Position numbers and translations under genes: made by a program. The notes below the pieces were generated by a model that searched no databases, was not told the DNA's origin, and was given only the letters and a program-made list of their open reading frames with translations. From Zobellia nedashkovskayae (GTDB taxonomy: Bacteria > Bacteroidota > Bacteroidia > Flavobacteriales > Flavobacteriaceae): a stretch of 64,000 nt of DNA. The stretch is taken from positions 2,430,685-2,494,684 of the forward strand of contig NZ_JADDXR010000002.1 in the NCBI RefSeq assembly GCF_015330125.1, in the 5' to 3' direction. Position 1 is the stretch's first letter. Every line of letters starts with the position of its first letter. Positions 47,971 through 58,241 of the stretch are shown one piece after another.

Positions 47971-48951
47971 TTAAACTTTACTGATTTCCTTTTCTTCTAG
48001 AATAGAAGAGATGATTATTTTGGCGTGTATTCTAGAGTTTTCTATGAACCACTTATGGGTTTCCATACCACCGCAGATAACGCCTGCCAAGTAAATACCA
48101 GCTACATTGGTTTCCATGGTTTCAGGATTATATTGAGGTAGTTTTTTTTCGTCATTAGAAAGCTCAACACCCATATTCGTCAAGAATTCAAAATTGGGCA
48201 TATAACCGGTTAATGCTAAAACAAAGTCGTTTTCTAATGAGACGTTACCTTCTGGCGTTTCAATTATGATTCCGCTTTGGCGTACTTCTTTCAATTTTGA
48301 ATTATAATACACCTTAATACTACCTTCTTCAATGCGGTTTATAATATCAGGTCTTACCCAATATTTTACGCGTGGTCCTACTTCATGGCCTCTTATGATT
48401 AACGTAACTTCCGCACCTTTGCGATAGCATTCAAGAGCGGCATCAATAGCTGAATTACTAGCACCTACTACGGCTAGTTTTTGATTAGCATAAAAATGTG
48501 GGTCATTATAGTAATGGGCAATCTTAGGTAAATCTTCCCCAGGGATGTTTAGTTTATTGGGTAAATCATAAAACCCAGTGGATACGATTACCTTATCTGC
48601 TGTATAGTTGCTTTTTTCAGAAACGATTGAAAACCCATTCTCAACCTTTTCAACTTTTTTTACCTTTTCAAAAAGTTTAATATTTAGCTTGTTAGAAGTA
48701 ACGATTCTTCGGTAATATTCTAAAGCTTCGTTTCTTTTGGGTTTTGCTTCTGTACTTATAAAGGGAATATCATCTATTTCCAATTTTTCCGAAGAAGAAA
48801 AAAACTGCATGTTTTGCGGGTAGTTGAACAACGAGTTTACTATAGGTCCTTTTTCAAGAATTACGTAGCTCAAACCCTTTTTCTGGGCCTCAAGCCCACA
48901 TGCTATTCCTATTGGTCCTCCTCCTATAATTACAATTCGAAAATGCTCCAT
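47971..48951 (-). CDS. YpdA family bacillithiol disulfide reductase-like protein
   Basis: A FAD/NADPH-dependent flavoprotein of 326 residues. It has the FAD Rossmann motif IIGGGPIGIACGLEA, the NADPH motif VVGASNSAIDAALE and a C-terminal NVAGIYLAGVICGG block. It lacks the CxxC of thioredoxin reductase. This is the YpdA (Bdr) subfamily, which reduces bacillithiol disulfide, implying that the organism uses bacillithiol as its low-molecular-weight thiol; bshABC are not in the window. It overlaps rpe by 22 nt. Confidence 0.9.
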   Translation of the reverse strand: MEHFRIVIIGGGPIGIACGLEAQKKGLSYVILEKGPIVNSLFNYPQNMQFFSSSEKLEIDDIPFISTEAKPKRNEALEYYRRIVTSNKLNIKLFEKVKKVEKVENGFSIVSEKSNYTADKVIVSTGFYDLPNKLNIPGEDLPKIAHYYNDPHFYANQKLAVVGASNSAIDAALECYRKGAEVTLIIRGHEVGPRVKYWVRPDIINRIEEGSIKVYYNSKLKEVRQSGIIIETPEGNVSLENDFVLALTGYMPNFEFLTNMGVELSNDEKKLPQYNPETMETNVAGIYLAGVICGGMETHKWFIENSRIHAKIIISSILEEKEISKV

Positions 48952-49610
48952 CTATCTGTAGATTTTTTAAGTTCCTGAATTGTTTTTGTTGGATCGTCGG
49001 TCTTAAAAATAAAGCTGCCGGCCACAAGAACATCTGCGCCTGCTTTTATAAGTGCTTTGGCATTTTTAGAATTTACACCACCATCAACCTCTATTAAAGC
49101 AGAAGAGTCAGACTCTTTAATAAGTTCTTTAATGTTGTGAACCTTTTCATACGTATTTTCTATAAAACTTTGCCCTCCAAATCCAGGATTGACACTCATA
49201 ATAAGTACAAGGTCCAAATCTTTGATGACATTTTTAAGCAAGTTCACATTAGTATGAGGATTCAAAGCCACACCAGCTTTCATGCCTTCTGCCTTTATGG
49301 CCTGAATGGTTCTGTGCAAATGAGGGCAGGTTTCGTAATGAACCGTAAGGTATGTTGCGCCTAACTCCGCAAAAGTTTTAATATAGCGGTCAGGGTCAAC
49401 AATCATCAAATGCACATCTAAAGGCTTTGTTGCATGCTGGGCAATAGTCTTAACCACAGGCATTCCATAGGATATGTTTGGAACAAAAACACCGTCCATT
49501 ATATCAATATGGTGCCAATCTGCATCACTATTATTTACCATTTCTATATCACGCTGCAAGTTGCCAAAGTCGGCTGCCAGAAGAGAAGGTGCAATTTTTG
49601 TTTTGCTCAT
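48930..49610 (-). CDS. rpe: Ribulose-phosphate 3-epimerase
   Basis: A TIM-barrel enzyme of the pentose phosphate pathway interconverting ribulose 5-phosphate and xylulose 5-phosphate. Motifs are KIAPSLLAADFGNL, DADWHHIDIMDGVFVPN with the metal-binding His and Asp, DVHLMI, MSVNPGFGGQSF and EVDGGVNSKNA. 226 residues, normal. It is translationally coupled with ypdA (22-nt overlap), an unusual partnership that may link NADPH production to thiol redox (inference). Confidence 0.96.
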   Translation of the reverse strand: MSKTKIAPSLLAADFGNLQRDIEMVNNSDADWHHIDIMDGVFVPNISYGMPVVKTIAQHATKPLDVHLMIVDPDRYIKTFAELGATYLTVHYETCPHLHRTIQAIKAEGMKAGVALNPHTNVNLLKNVIKDLDLVLIMSVNPGFGGQSFIENTYEKVHNIKELIKESDSSALIEVDGGVNSKNAKALIKAGADVLVAGSFIFKTDDPTKTIQELKKSTDRWSIFEL

Positions 49611-49706
49611 TTTGTTTGTGTTAAATAGAATTTATACAAAAGTAATGAATTGTGATTTTACGGGATAACCAATAGCAGCTAAAGACCGGCCAATGTTGCT
49701 GCAGTA

Positions 49707-50768
<1,062 letters not shown>

Positions 50769-50860
50769 TCAATTTAAGTGTTTTTTTATAAAGGTTTCAG
50801 GTTTTAACAATTTACCAAGTGGAGAATTATGTACCAGTAACCCATTGAACGGCCTACTTT

Positions 50861-51313
50861 CTATTGTATGTGTTGTAGGCCTTCATAGACCGCAATACCG
50901 ACTGCGTTAGCCAAGTTTAAACTCCGCACGTGTTCACTATACAATGGAATTTTATACAAATCATTTTTATAGGAAGAGAGTAGGGAAGAAGGTAATCCAA
51001 CCGATTCTTTACCAAAAACCAGAAATTGCCCGTCTTTAAAGGGTATGGACCAATGGTTTTTTGTGCCATGGCTAGAAAAGAACACCAAATTCCTGTTGCC
51101 ATGTTGCGATAAAAAGTCTTCAAGACTCTCATAAATACGCAAATCAAGGTGTTGCCAATAATCAAGACCGGCCCGCTTTACGCGTTTGTCATCTAATTCA
51201 AAACCAAATGGCTTTATAAGATGAAGCGTAGAACCTGACGCAAGTGCCAACCTGCCAATATTTCCGGTGTTATTAGGTATTTCTGGTTCTACAAGTACAA
51301 TGTTAAAGGGCAT
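50861..51313 (-). CDS. trmL: tRNA (cytidine(34)-2'-O)-methyltransferase TrmL
   Basis: A SPOUT-fold methyltransferase acting on the wobble base of leucine tRNAs. 150 residues, the usual minimal size, with the knot motifs EIPNNTGNIGRLALAS, LVFGKESVGLP and LNLANAVGIAVYEGL. It lies 8 nt after the VF530 protein gene on the same strand and probably shares its transcript. Confidence 0.94.
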   Translation of the reverse strand: MPFNIVLVEPEIPNNTGNIGRLALASGSTLHLIKPFGFELDDKRVKRAGLDYWQHLDLRIYESLEDFLSQHGNRNLVFFSSHGTKNHWSIPFKDGQFLVFGKESVGLPSSLLSSYKNDLYKIPLYSEHVRSLNLANAVGIAVYEGLQHIQ

Positions 51314-51321
51314 ACAATTAT

Positions 51322-51561
51322 CTATTTATGAAAAGACCTTAAATATAACTGTTCTACTTTGGTTCTTGCCCATGGCGTACGTCTTAAAAATTTAAGCGAT
51401 GACTTCACCGTGGGATTACTTTTAAAGCAATTGATGTTTATGCGGTCTGCCAATTCTTCCCAAGTGTATTTTTCCGTTAGTTTTTCTAAAATGTCAACTA
51501 ACTTAACCCCATGTAGTGGGTTGTTAGGTTGGCCCTCGGGTATTTGATTGTCAGATTCCAT
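51322..51561 (-). CDS. VF530 (DUF2132) family protein
   Basis: 79 residues matching the small VF530 family: [32 protein letters not shown] and a C-terminal [17 protein letters not shown]. The family is structurally a SAP/HhH-like helical fold and is thought to bind nucleic acid; the function is unknown. It is followed directly by trmL (8 nt). Confidence 0.88.
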   Translation of the reverse strand: MESDNQIPEGQPNNPLHGVKLVDILEKLTEKYTWEELADRININCFKSNPTVKSSLKFLRRTPWARTKVEQLYLRSFHK

Positions 51562-51653
51562 AAGATGTTTCTTAGTTTAAAACCACGTTTTTTGAAAGTG
51601 ATGATTTATTTAAAAATAGATTCTTTTTGTTGACTTCTAAAATATTTTAAATG

Positions 51654-51681
51654 AAAAAACTCCGGTAATCAGCCGGAGTTT
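51654..51681 (-). terminator. Terminator of rpoD
   Basis: A 9-bp perfect stem, AAACTCCGG with CCGGAGTTT, a 7-nt loop and six T on the minus strand, about 115 nt past the rpoD stop and upstream of VF530. Confidence 0.85.
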
Positions 51682-51795
51682 ATTCATCAATCAAAAAACG
51701 AACAGTCATGATAAACTGTTGTTGCTTTTAAAATTACAATATATATGCCAAATTTCCAATTTAAGGAATATTTAACGTGTAACTTTTTAGATTTT

Positions 51796-52659
51796 TTAAC
51801 CTAAATAGGTTTTAAGAATCTTACTTCTAGAAGTATGTTTCAATCTTCTAATAGCTTTTTCCTTAATCTGGCGAACTCTCTCTCTAGTAAGTTCAAAAGT
51901 TTCACCAATTTCTTCAAGAGTCATTGAATGTTGTCCGGCAAGGCCAAAGTAAAGACGAATAACATCTGCTTCTCTAGGCGTTAAAGTCTCTAAAGCGCGC
52001 TCAATTTCTGTACGCAAAGATTCGTGTAATAATTCTTTGTCCGGGTTTGGAGATTCACCACTACGAAGTACATCATAAAGGTTAGAATCTTCACCAGCGA
52101 TCAAAGGAGCATCCATAGATACATGGCGGCCAGAGTTCTTAAGCGATTGCTTTACGTCCTCAACAGTCATATCCAACTCTTTTGCAATTTCTTCAGGAGA
52201 AGGCATACGTTCGTGCGCCTGCTCAAGAAAAGCAAAGGTTTTATTAATTTTGTTGATTGAACCAATTTTGTTCAATGGCAAACGTACAATACGAGACTGT
52301 TCTGCCAAAGCTTGCAAAATAGATTGACGAATCCACCAAACAGCATAAGAAATAAACTTAAATCCTCTTGTTTCGTCAAAACGTTGTGCGGCCTTAATAA
52401 GGCCAAGGTTACCCTCGTTAATTAAATCGGGTAAAGTAAGTCCCTGGTTTTGGTACTGCTTGGCAACTGATACAACGAATCGAAGATTGGCCTTTGTGAG
52501 TTTTTCAAGAGCGATCTGGTCGCCTGCCTTGATACGTTGTGCCAATTCTACTTCTTCATCTGCCGTAATCAAGTCTACTTTGCCTATTTCTTGCAAGTAC
52601 TTGTCCAAAGATGCGGTCTCCCTGTTGGTGACCTGTTTTGTAATTTTAAGCTGTCTCAT
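51796..52659 (-). CDS. rpoD: Primary RNA polymerase sigma factor RpoD
   Basis: The housekeeping sigma factor. Regions 1.2-2 ([62 protein letters not shown]), the region 2.4 sequence ([16 protein letters not shown]), region 3, and region 4.2 ([29 protein letters not shown]). At 287 residues it lacks region 1.1 and the large non-conserved insert, as is normal for Bacteroidota, whose RpoD recognises TTG/TAnnTTTG promoters like those noted in this window. Monocistronic, with its own terminator. Confidence 0.97.
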   Translation of the reverse strand: MRQLKITKQVTNRETASLDKYLQEIGKVDLITADEEVELAQRIKAGDQIALEKLTKANLRFVVSVAKQYQNQGLTLPDLINEGNLGLIKAAQRFDETRGFKFISYAVWWIRQSILQALAEQSRIVRLPLNKIGSINKINKTFAFLEQAHERMPSPEEIAKELDMTVEDVKQSLKNSGRHVSMDAPLIAGEDSNLYDVLRSGESPNPDKELLHESLRTEIERALETLTPREADVIRLYFGLAGQHSMTLEEIGETFELTRERVRQIKEKAIRRLKHTSRSKILKTYLG

Positions 52660-52766
52660 GTAAATAAATTAGGTTCAGTTTGCATAGACTGCATATACTT
52701 ATACGCAAAAAAGCCAGAAATGTTACAAACGGACGTAAAAAACTTCACTTTTTAGATGAGTCGCAC

Positions 52767-52797
52767 AAAAAAGCCTCAACTTAACAAGTTGAGGCTT
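52767..52797 (-). terminator. Terminator of pnp
   Basis: A perfect 12-bp stem, AAGCCTCAACTT with AAGTTGAGGCTT, loop of 3 nt and six T on the minus strand, 26 nt past the pnp stop. Confidence 0.9.
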
Positions 52798-52822
52798 TAA
52801 ATATGTGTTAAAATTAGAGGTC

Positions 52823-55051
52823 TTAGTCTCTAGGTTTACGATCACGGTTATCTCTGCTACCGCCTCGTCTGTCATCTCTACCACGACCACGATCTTTATC
52901 ATTACGTGGTGGTCTTTCTACAAAACCTTCTGGTTTTGGTAATAAAGCTTTTCTAGAAACTTTTTCTTTACGAGTTCTAGGGTCAGTACCTAAATATTTC
53001 ACATCAAAAACATCTCCCATGTTTACAACATCGGTAACATTTTCAGTTCTTTCCCATGCTAATTCCGATACGTGTAACAATACTTCGTTGCCTGGAGCAT
53101 CTTGATATTCTACAACAGCACCAAAATCTAACATTTTAATGACTTTAACTTCGTAAGCGCTTCCTACTTCAGGTTTAAATAGAATAGAATCTATTTTTGC
53201 CATAACAGCATCAATACCTTTACTACCTACACCTAAAATTTCTACGATACCTTCTTCAGTAACTGGGTCTTCGTTAATAACGATAGTAGTCTCAGTTTCT
53301 TTTTGCATCTCTTGAATTACTTTACCACCTGGTCCAATTAAAGCACCAATGAATTCGTTAGGAACTCTACGCGTAACCATTGTAGGCGCGTGTTCTTTAA
53401 CTTCGGCATTTGGTGTAGCAATCGTATCAGTAAGTTTACCTAAGATATGTAAACGACCCTCACGGGCTTGTTTTAAAGCATTTACAAGAATTTCGTAAGA
53501 CAATCCTTTTACTTTAATATCCATTTGGCAAGCCGTAATACCATCTGCAGTACCAGTAACTTTAAAATCCATATCTCCTAAGTGATCTTCATCACCTAAA
53601 ATATCAGATAATACAGCATACTTTCCAGACTCAGCATCAGAAATTAATCCCATTGCAATACCAGAAACTGGTTTTTTCATTTGCACACCGGCATCCATCA
53701 TAGCCATTGTACCGGCACAAACTGTTGCCATAGAAGAAGAACCGTTAGATTCTAATACTTCAGATACAACACGAACAGTATAAGGACAATCCGCAGGGAT
53801 CATTCCTTTTAATGCACGTTGCGCCAAGTTACCGTGACCAACTTCTCTACGAGATGTTCCACGAATTGGTCTAGCTTCACCTGTACAAAAAGGAGGGAAG
53901 TTATAATGTAAATAGAAGTTCTCTTCGCCTTCATAAGATGGCATATCTATTTTATTAGCATCTCTAGAAGTTCCTAAGGTAACTGTAGCTAATGCTTGAG
54001 TTTCTCCACGTGTAAAAATTGCAGAACCGTGTGTTGATGGTAAATAATCAACCTCACACCAAATTGGTCTGATTTCGTCAGTTTTTCTACCGTCTAAACG
54101 TAAACCTTCGTTTAATGTTAGATCTCTAACAGCTGCTTTTTCTGCTTGTCTGTAGTATCCACCAACAAGATGTCCAAATTCTTCCATCTCTTCTTCAGTA
54201 AAAGAAGCCTTAACTTCTTCTTTTACTTCAGCAAATGCATTACTACGTTCTGCTTTAGAAGTTCCCTTCTTGGCAATGGCATAACATTTATCGTAAGTTA
54301 AATCGTGGATTCTTTTTTCTAAATCTTCGTTAACTTCAGCAGTTTCATATTCACGTACTTCTTTTTTGCCAAAAGCTTCTGCTAAACGTAATTGAGCAGC
54401 AATTTGTACTTTTATAGCTTCATGAGCAAATTTGATAGCATCAGCCATTTCCTCTTCAGAAATCTCATCCATTTCGCCTTCAACCATCATTACAGAATCA
54501 GCTGAAGCTCCAATCATCATTTCAATATCGGATTCAGCTAATTGAGCACGTGTAGGGTTAATTACAAATTTACCATTAACACGACCAACTCTAGCTTCGG
54601 AGATAGCACATTCAAATGGGAAATCAGATAATTGAATAGCAGCACTCGCCGCTAAACCGGCCATAGCTTCAGGCATAACATCATCATCATGAGACATTAA
54701 CTGAATCATTACTTGTGTTTCTGCTTGATAATCTTTTGGGAAAAGAGGACGTAATACACGATCCACTAAACGCATAGTCAATACTTCACCGTCACTTGGT
54801 CTTGCTTCTCTTTTAAAGAAACCGCCTGGGTAACGTCCTGCCGCAGCAAATTTTTCTCTGTAATCTACTGTTAAGGGTAGAAAACCAAGATTTTTTTGTT
54901 CGTAATTGGAAACTACTGTACACAATAGCATACATTTTCCAGATTGTACAACAACAGAGCCATGAGCTTGTTTTGCCAATTTTCCGGTTTCGATAGAAAT
55001 TTCTCTACCATCACCTAGGTCTATGACCTCTCTAAATACTTTTGGAATCAT
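52823..55051 (-). CDS. pnp: Polyribonucleotide nucleotidyltransferase (PNPase)
   Basis: A phosphorolytic 3'-5' exoribonuclease of RNA turnover. 742 residues with two RNase PH cores ([17 protein letters not shown] and [21 protein letters not shown]; the second active, with [13 protein letters not shown] and [18 protein letters not shown]), a KH domain ([18 protein letters not shown]), an S1 domain (about 625-700) and a short RGG/DR-rich basic tail. It follows rpsO on the same strand, an arrangement common to many bacteria. Confidence 0.97.
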   Translation of the reverse strand: MIPKVFREVIDLGDGREISIETGKLAKQAHGSVVVQSGKCMLLCTVVSNYEQKNLGFLPLTVDYREKFAAAGRYPGGFFKREARPSDGEVLTMRLVDRVLRPLFPKDYQAETQVMIQLMSHDDDVMPEAMAGLAASAAIQLSDFPFECAISEARVGRVNGKFVINPTRAQLAESDIEMMIGASADSVMMVEGEMDEISEEEMADAIKFAHEAIKVQIAAQLRLAEAFGKKEVREYETAEVNEDLEKRIHDLTYDKCYAIAKKGTSKAERSNAFAEVKEEVKASFTEEEMEEFGHLVGGYYRQAEKAAVRDLTLNEGLRLDGRKTDEIRPIWCEVDYLPSTHGSAIFTRGETQALATVTLGTSRDANKIDMPSYEGEENFYLHYNFPPFCTGEARPIRGTSRREVGHGNLAQRALKGMIPADCPYTVRVVSEVLESNGSSSMATVCAGTMAMMDAGVQMKKPVSGIAMGLISDAESGKYAVLSDILGDEDHLGDMDFKVTGTADGITACQMDIKVKGLSYEILVNALKQAREGRLHILGKLTDTIATPNAEVKEHAPTMVTRRVPNEFIGALIGPGGKVIQEMQKETETTIVINEDPVTEEGIVEILGVGSKGIDAVMAKIDSILFKPEVGSAYEVKVIKMLDFGAVVEYQDAPGNEVLLHVSELAWERTENVTDVVNMGDVFDVKYLGTDPRTRKEKVSRKALLPKPEGFVERPPRNDKDRGRGRDDRRGGSRDNRDRKPRD

Positions 55052-55213
55052 AAAATTGATTTGTATCCGCTAACGGGCGGACTGTTAAACAATGGTCGTC
55101 TGGTTGTTGAGGCCAGAAGGTTGTGTTGTTGTGTGTGCTGATAGCACTTGACCAATGAAAAACTGTGTGCAGCTTTTAGTTTTGCCTTAAAACAATAAGG
55201 ACTTTATATAAAA

Positions 55214-55239
55214 TAGGGGCTGAAAATTTTCAGCCCCTA
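55214..55239 (-). terminator. Palindrome between rpsO and pnp, attenuator-like
   Basis: A perfect 26-bp palindrome, TAGGGGCTGAAAA mirrored by TTTTCAGCCCCTA, just 7 nt past the rpsO stop. Its T-tract is poor (TATTTTATAT), so it may terminate only partly or be a processing or stability hairpin within the rpsO-pnp transcript. Confidence 0.6.
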
Positions 55240-55245
55240 GGAATA

Positions 55246-55515
55246 TTACTTTCTAATACCTAACTCTACAATAAGCTCACGATATTTAACAATATCATTC
55301 TTTATCATATAATCAAGTAAGCTTCTTCTTTTACCTACCAGCTTTACTAAAGAACGTTCAGTATTAAAGTCTTTGTGATTTTTCTTCAAGTGACCAGTCA
55401 AGTGATTGATACGGTGTGTAAACAATGCAATCTGACCTTCAGTAGAACCAGTGTTCTCTGCTTTTCCGCCGTATTTCGTAAAGATTTCGGCTTTTACTTC
55501 TTTCGTTAAATACAT
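55246..55515 (-). CDS. rpsO: 30S ribosomal protein S15
   Basis: 89 residues with the S15 signature GSTEGQIALFTHRINHLTGHLK and KDFNTERSLVKLVGKRRSLLDYM. It binds 16S rRNA early in assembly of the small subunit platform. The gene has a very good consensus promoter and a 50-nt leader containing a small hairpin. It is followed by pnp. Confidence 0.98.
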   Translation of the reverse strand: MYLTKEVKAEIFTKYGGKAENTGSTEGQIALFTHRINHLTGHLKKNHKDFNTERSLVKLVGKRRSLLDYMIKNDIVKYRELIVELGIRK

Positions 55516-55550
55516 TCCAATATTATTTTAAATGATTTTTATGTATATAT

Positions 55551-55600
55551 GATTGATTTTCAATCAAGCGGCAAAGATACAATTAATGCGCTAAAAACAA
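55551..55600 (-). promoter_or_regulatory. Consensus promoter and leader hairpin of rpsO
   Basis: On the minus strand, TTG (55598-55600), an 18-nt spacer and TATCTTTG (55572-55579) match the Bacteroidota promoter in every fixed position, the best in the window. The hairpin GATTGA/TCAATC (55551-55565) lies near the predicted transcription start and could take part in S15 autoregulation, as in other bacteria whose S15 binds its own leader (inference). Confidence 0.7.
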
Positions 55601-55766
55601 TTGATTTGGGGAATAAAATACATTAACAGCTTTTAACGATTAGAAAAATTTAGCATTAGAGAAAAAACTGATTAATGGTAATATGCGTATATCTTATAAG
55701 TATTAACTACAATCTTAAAAAGAGAACATAGAACCCAGACTTAAGATTGCCCTAAATTAAAGGATT

Positions 55767-56687
55767 ATGAATTTGAAATTTTTGACATTACTTTTTTTGA
55801 CATTTACTTTTGTTGCTTGTGAGGATGATGAAACAAACGAGCCAGAGACTATAGATACCAATCCAGATGTGGTAGGTATGAATTATGTAAAAAGTACACA
55901 ATCTTTTGACGATACCTATACTGTATTGACGGCCAGTTTAGAAGCTAATGAAAATATTAAAATTGTTGCCGAGGTAGATCATGAGGCTAATGCGGCTTCT
56001 GTTGATTTGGAGTTGAGCCCGACTAAAATAATTTTCTTTGGTAATCCTAATTTGGGCACACCGCTAATGCAAGTAAATCAGCAAGCTGGTTTAGATTTGC
56101 CGCAACGTATTTTGGTCTATCAAAATGATAGTAGTGAGGTTTTTGTAGGATATAATTCTACCGTTTATTTAGCCAACAGACATACGCTTGGAGATGTAGC
56201 CACCTTGCCAACGATTGCAACGGCTTTGAAAAGCTTAAGTGAAAATGCGGCCGTTGCAGATGTAACCGAACAGCCTAGTGACGTAGTTGCTAATTACAAT
56301 GTAACTACCATTTTAAGCGATCAAACATTTGATGCTACTTATGATGATATAAGGAGTGTAATTGATGGTAACGAAAACCTCACAATTGTAGCTGAGTTAG
56401 ACCATCAAGCAAATGCTGCTAATGTAGGGTTAGAATTACTTCCTACTAAAGTGATTATTTTTGGTAATCCAAATCTGGGAACAACGCTGATGCAAAAGAG
56501 CCAAACTTCAGCTCTTGATTTACCGCAAAAAATATTGGTGTATGAAAATGCTGAAGGTGAGGTTAAAATAGCTTTTAATAACCCTGAGTTATTTGTATCA
56601 AGGCATGCTGTTATAGATAGTGATGCAACTTTGGAAATTGTTTTAACAGTCTTGCAAGGTCTTGCCGATACTGCTTCAGAGGAGTAG
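55767..56687 (+). CDS. Lipoprotein with tandem DUF302 domains
   Basis: 306 residues. Signal peptide ending TFVAC (lipid Cys 18). Two DUF302 copies follow: residues about 45-140 and 178-275. Each has the family run IVAE-DH-ANAA-V-LEL-PTK-I-FGNPNLGT-LMQ and a LPQ-ILVY segment. The two share clear identity, so the gene arose by internal duplication. DUF302 proteins are widespread, usually single-domain and of unknown role, sometimes linked to copper or oxidative stress. It stands alone, with its own terminator. Confidence 0.88.
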   Translation: MNLKFLTLLFLTFTFVACEDDETNEPETIDTNPDVVGMNYVKSTQSFDDTYTVLTASLEANENIKIVAEVDHEANAASVDLELSPTKIIFFGNPNLGTPLMQVNQQAGLDLPQRILVYQNDSSEVFVGYNSTVYLANRHTLGDVATLPTIATALKSLSENAAVADVTEQPSDVVANYNVTTILSDQTFDATYDDIRSVIDGNENLTIVAELDHQANAANVGLELLPTKVIIFGNPNLGTTLMQKSQTSALDLPQKILVYENAEGEVKIAFNNPELFVSRHAVIDSDATLEIVLTVLQGLADTASEE

Positions 56688-56711
56688 ATATAAGCTGTTA
56701 AAAATAAATTG

Positions 56712-56743
56712 AGCTTCGCTAGAAATAGTGAGGCTTTTTTTTT
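56712..56743 (+). terminator. Terminator of the DUF302 gene
   Basis: AGCTTCGCTA pairs with TAGTGAGGCT (two G-U pairs in RNA) around a GAAA tetraloop, followed by nine T. It lies 25 nt past the stop. Confidence 0.8.
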
Positions 56744-56842
56744 GATGAAATATATGGAGAGTTTACTTTCTGTTACAATGTTATGACTCGTAAGAAGTGC
56801 TTCTTTATTGGGGTCAAAAGAGATTTCTTATGAAATTCGTTT

Positions 56843-57328
56843 TTAAAAATCACATCCTGAAGGAAGTGGTTCTACTTTTTCTAACTCTTTGGCAAATTCC
56901 ACGTCTAGTTGAGTTGCCATAAAACCATTTTCCACCGAACCTTTTTGAACCTCAGAGGCGTAGCCTAAGGAGTTTATATGTACGCGAATATATACTTGGG
57001 CGTTTTTTTCTAATGGAATGCTTGTTCCCGAACGGGAGAAGGGTTGTTCGTCTACGTGGCTATGGGTTAGTATTCTTCGGTAAATGAGATTTCCTTTCAA
57101 ATCAATTACTTCCCACCAGTCTGCATATTGATCGCAGCCCGTATCTGGGCTTTGAACAGTGGTGTTAAAGGTATATGAATTCTCTTTTCCTGAAATGGTA
57201 ACTCCAATAACTCCTGCCTTATCAGATAAAAAGCTTGCCGCGTCAGATTCTGCGGCAAGCATTTTTTCCTTATCAGTTGAACAACATAAAAACCAAAATG
57301 AAATTAGTGCAATAACTAATGGTTTCAT
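56843..57328 (-). CDS. Small lipoprotein, function unknown
   Basis: 161 residues, opening [17 protein letters not shown], a lipoprotein signal with two adjacent cysteines (15-16). The mature part is beta-rich, with [24 protein letters not shown] and [29 protein letters not shown]. No domain is recognised. Its ATG overlaps the accD stop by 4 nt, so it is the third gene of the fbaA-accD operon; why a lipoprotein is coupled to fatty acid synthesis is unclear. Confidence 0.7.
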   Translation of the reverse strand: MKPLVIALISFWFLCCSTDKEKMLAAESDAASFLSDKAGVIGVTISGKENSYTFNTTVQSPDTGCDQYADWWEVIDLKGNLIYRRILTHSHVDEQPFSRSGTSIPLEKNAQVYIRVHINSLGYASEVQKGSVENGFMATQLDVEFAKELEKVEPLPSGCDF

Positions 57329-58200
57329 GCTGAAGCCTTTTCAGTCCTTACTGGAATGTTCTGAATTAAATCAATATAAAGATTGATTTTCTTTTTTAAG
57401 TCTCTTCTGTGCGAGATAAAATCTAGAAAACCATGTTCCATTACAAATTCTGCTGTTTGGAAACCATCAGGAAGTTCTTTTCCCGTAGCTTCTTTTACAA
57501 CTCTTGGTCCTGCAAAACCTATTAATGCACCAGGTTCTGATATGTTAATATCCCCTAGCATTGCATAAGACGCCGTAGTACCTCCTGTAGTAGGATCGGT
57601 ACAAAGTGATATGTATGGAAGTTTTGCTTCTGCCAATTGAGCTAACTTAGCCGATGTTTTGGCCAGTTGCATTAAAGACAGGGCAGCTTCCATCATACGC
57701 GCACCACCAGATTTTGATATCATTACGAACGGAACTTTTCTTTTTATAGCATAATCTATGGCGCGTGCAATTTTTTCTCCTACAACGCTACCCATTGATC
57801 CGCCAATAAAATTAAAATCCATACATGCTATAACGACATCTTTATCCAAGGACTTTCCAAAACCGGTTCTCACAGCATCATTGAGTCCTGTTTTCTTCTG
57901 AGCGGCCTTTAAGCGGTCAGAATATTTTTTGGTATCCTCGAACTTTAAGGGGTCTTTTGATGTCAACTTAGCATCCAGTTCCCTGAATTTGTTATTATCA
58001 AAAAGTATTTCAAAATACTCTTTACTACCTACCCGAACGTGATAATCGTCTTCTGGGCTTACATAATAGTTTTTGGCAAGTACTTCTGATTCAACGATTT
58101 TTCCCGTTGGAGATTTGTACCACAACCCTTTTGGCGTGTCTTTTTTCTCTTCGGTAGCCGTTTGTATTCCCTTTTCTTTTCTTCTGAACCAAGCCGTCAT
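57325..58200 (-). CDS. accD: Acetyl-CoA carboxylase carboxyltransferase subunit beta
   Basis: AccD transfers the carboxyl group from biotin to acetyl-CoA, the first step of fatty acid synthesis. Start ATG 58200 gives [13 protein letters not shown], like relatives; ATG 58209 adds three residues. The crotonase-like core has [29 protein letters not shown] and [15 protein letters not shown]. In the N-terminal zinc-ribbon region the four expected Cys positions read S33, G36, S51 and D54 (numbered from ATG 58209), so no zinc can be bound as in E. coli. It sits between fbaA and a lipoprotein gene; accA is elsewhere. Confidence 0.95.
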   Translation of the reverse strand: MTAWFRRKEKGIQTATEEKKDTPKGLWYKSPTGKIVESEVLAKNYYVSPEDDYHVRVGSKEYFEILFDNNKFRELDAKLTSKDPLKFEDTKKYSDRLKAAQKKTGLNDAVRTGFGKSLDKDVVIACMDFNFIGGSMGSVVGEKIARAIDYAIKRKVPFVMISKSGGARMMEAALSLMQLAKTSAKLAQLAEAKLPYISLCTDPTTGGTTASYAMLGDINISEPGALIGFAGPRVVKEATGKELPDGFQTAEFVMEHGFLDFISHRRDLKKKINLYIDLIQNIPVRTEKASA

Positions 58201-58241
58201 ATCTTCCATATTAGTTTTAGGGATGTATAGTACCTATTATA

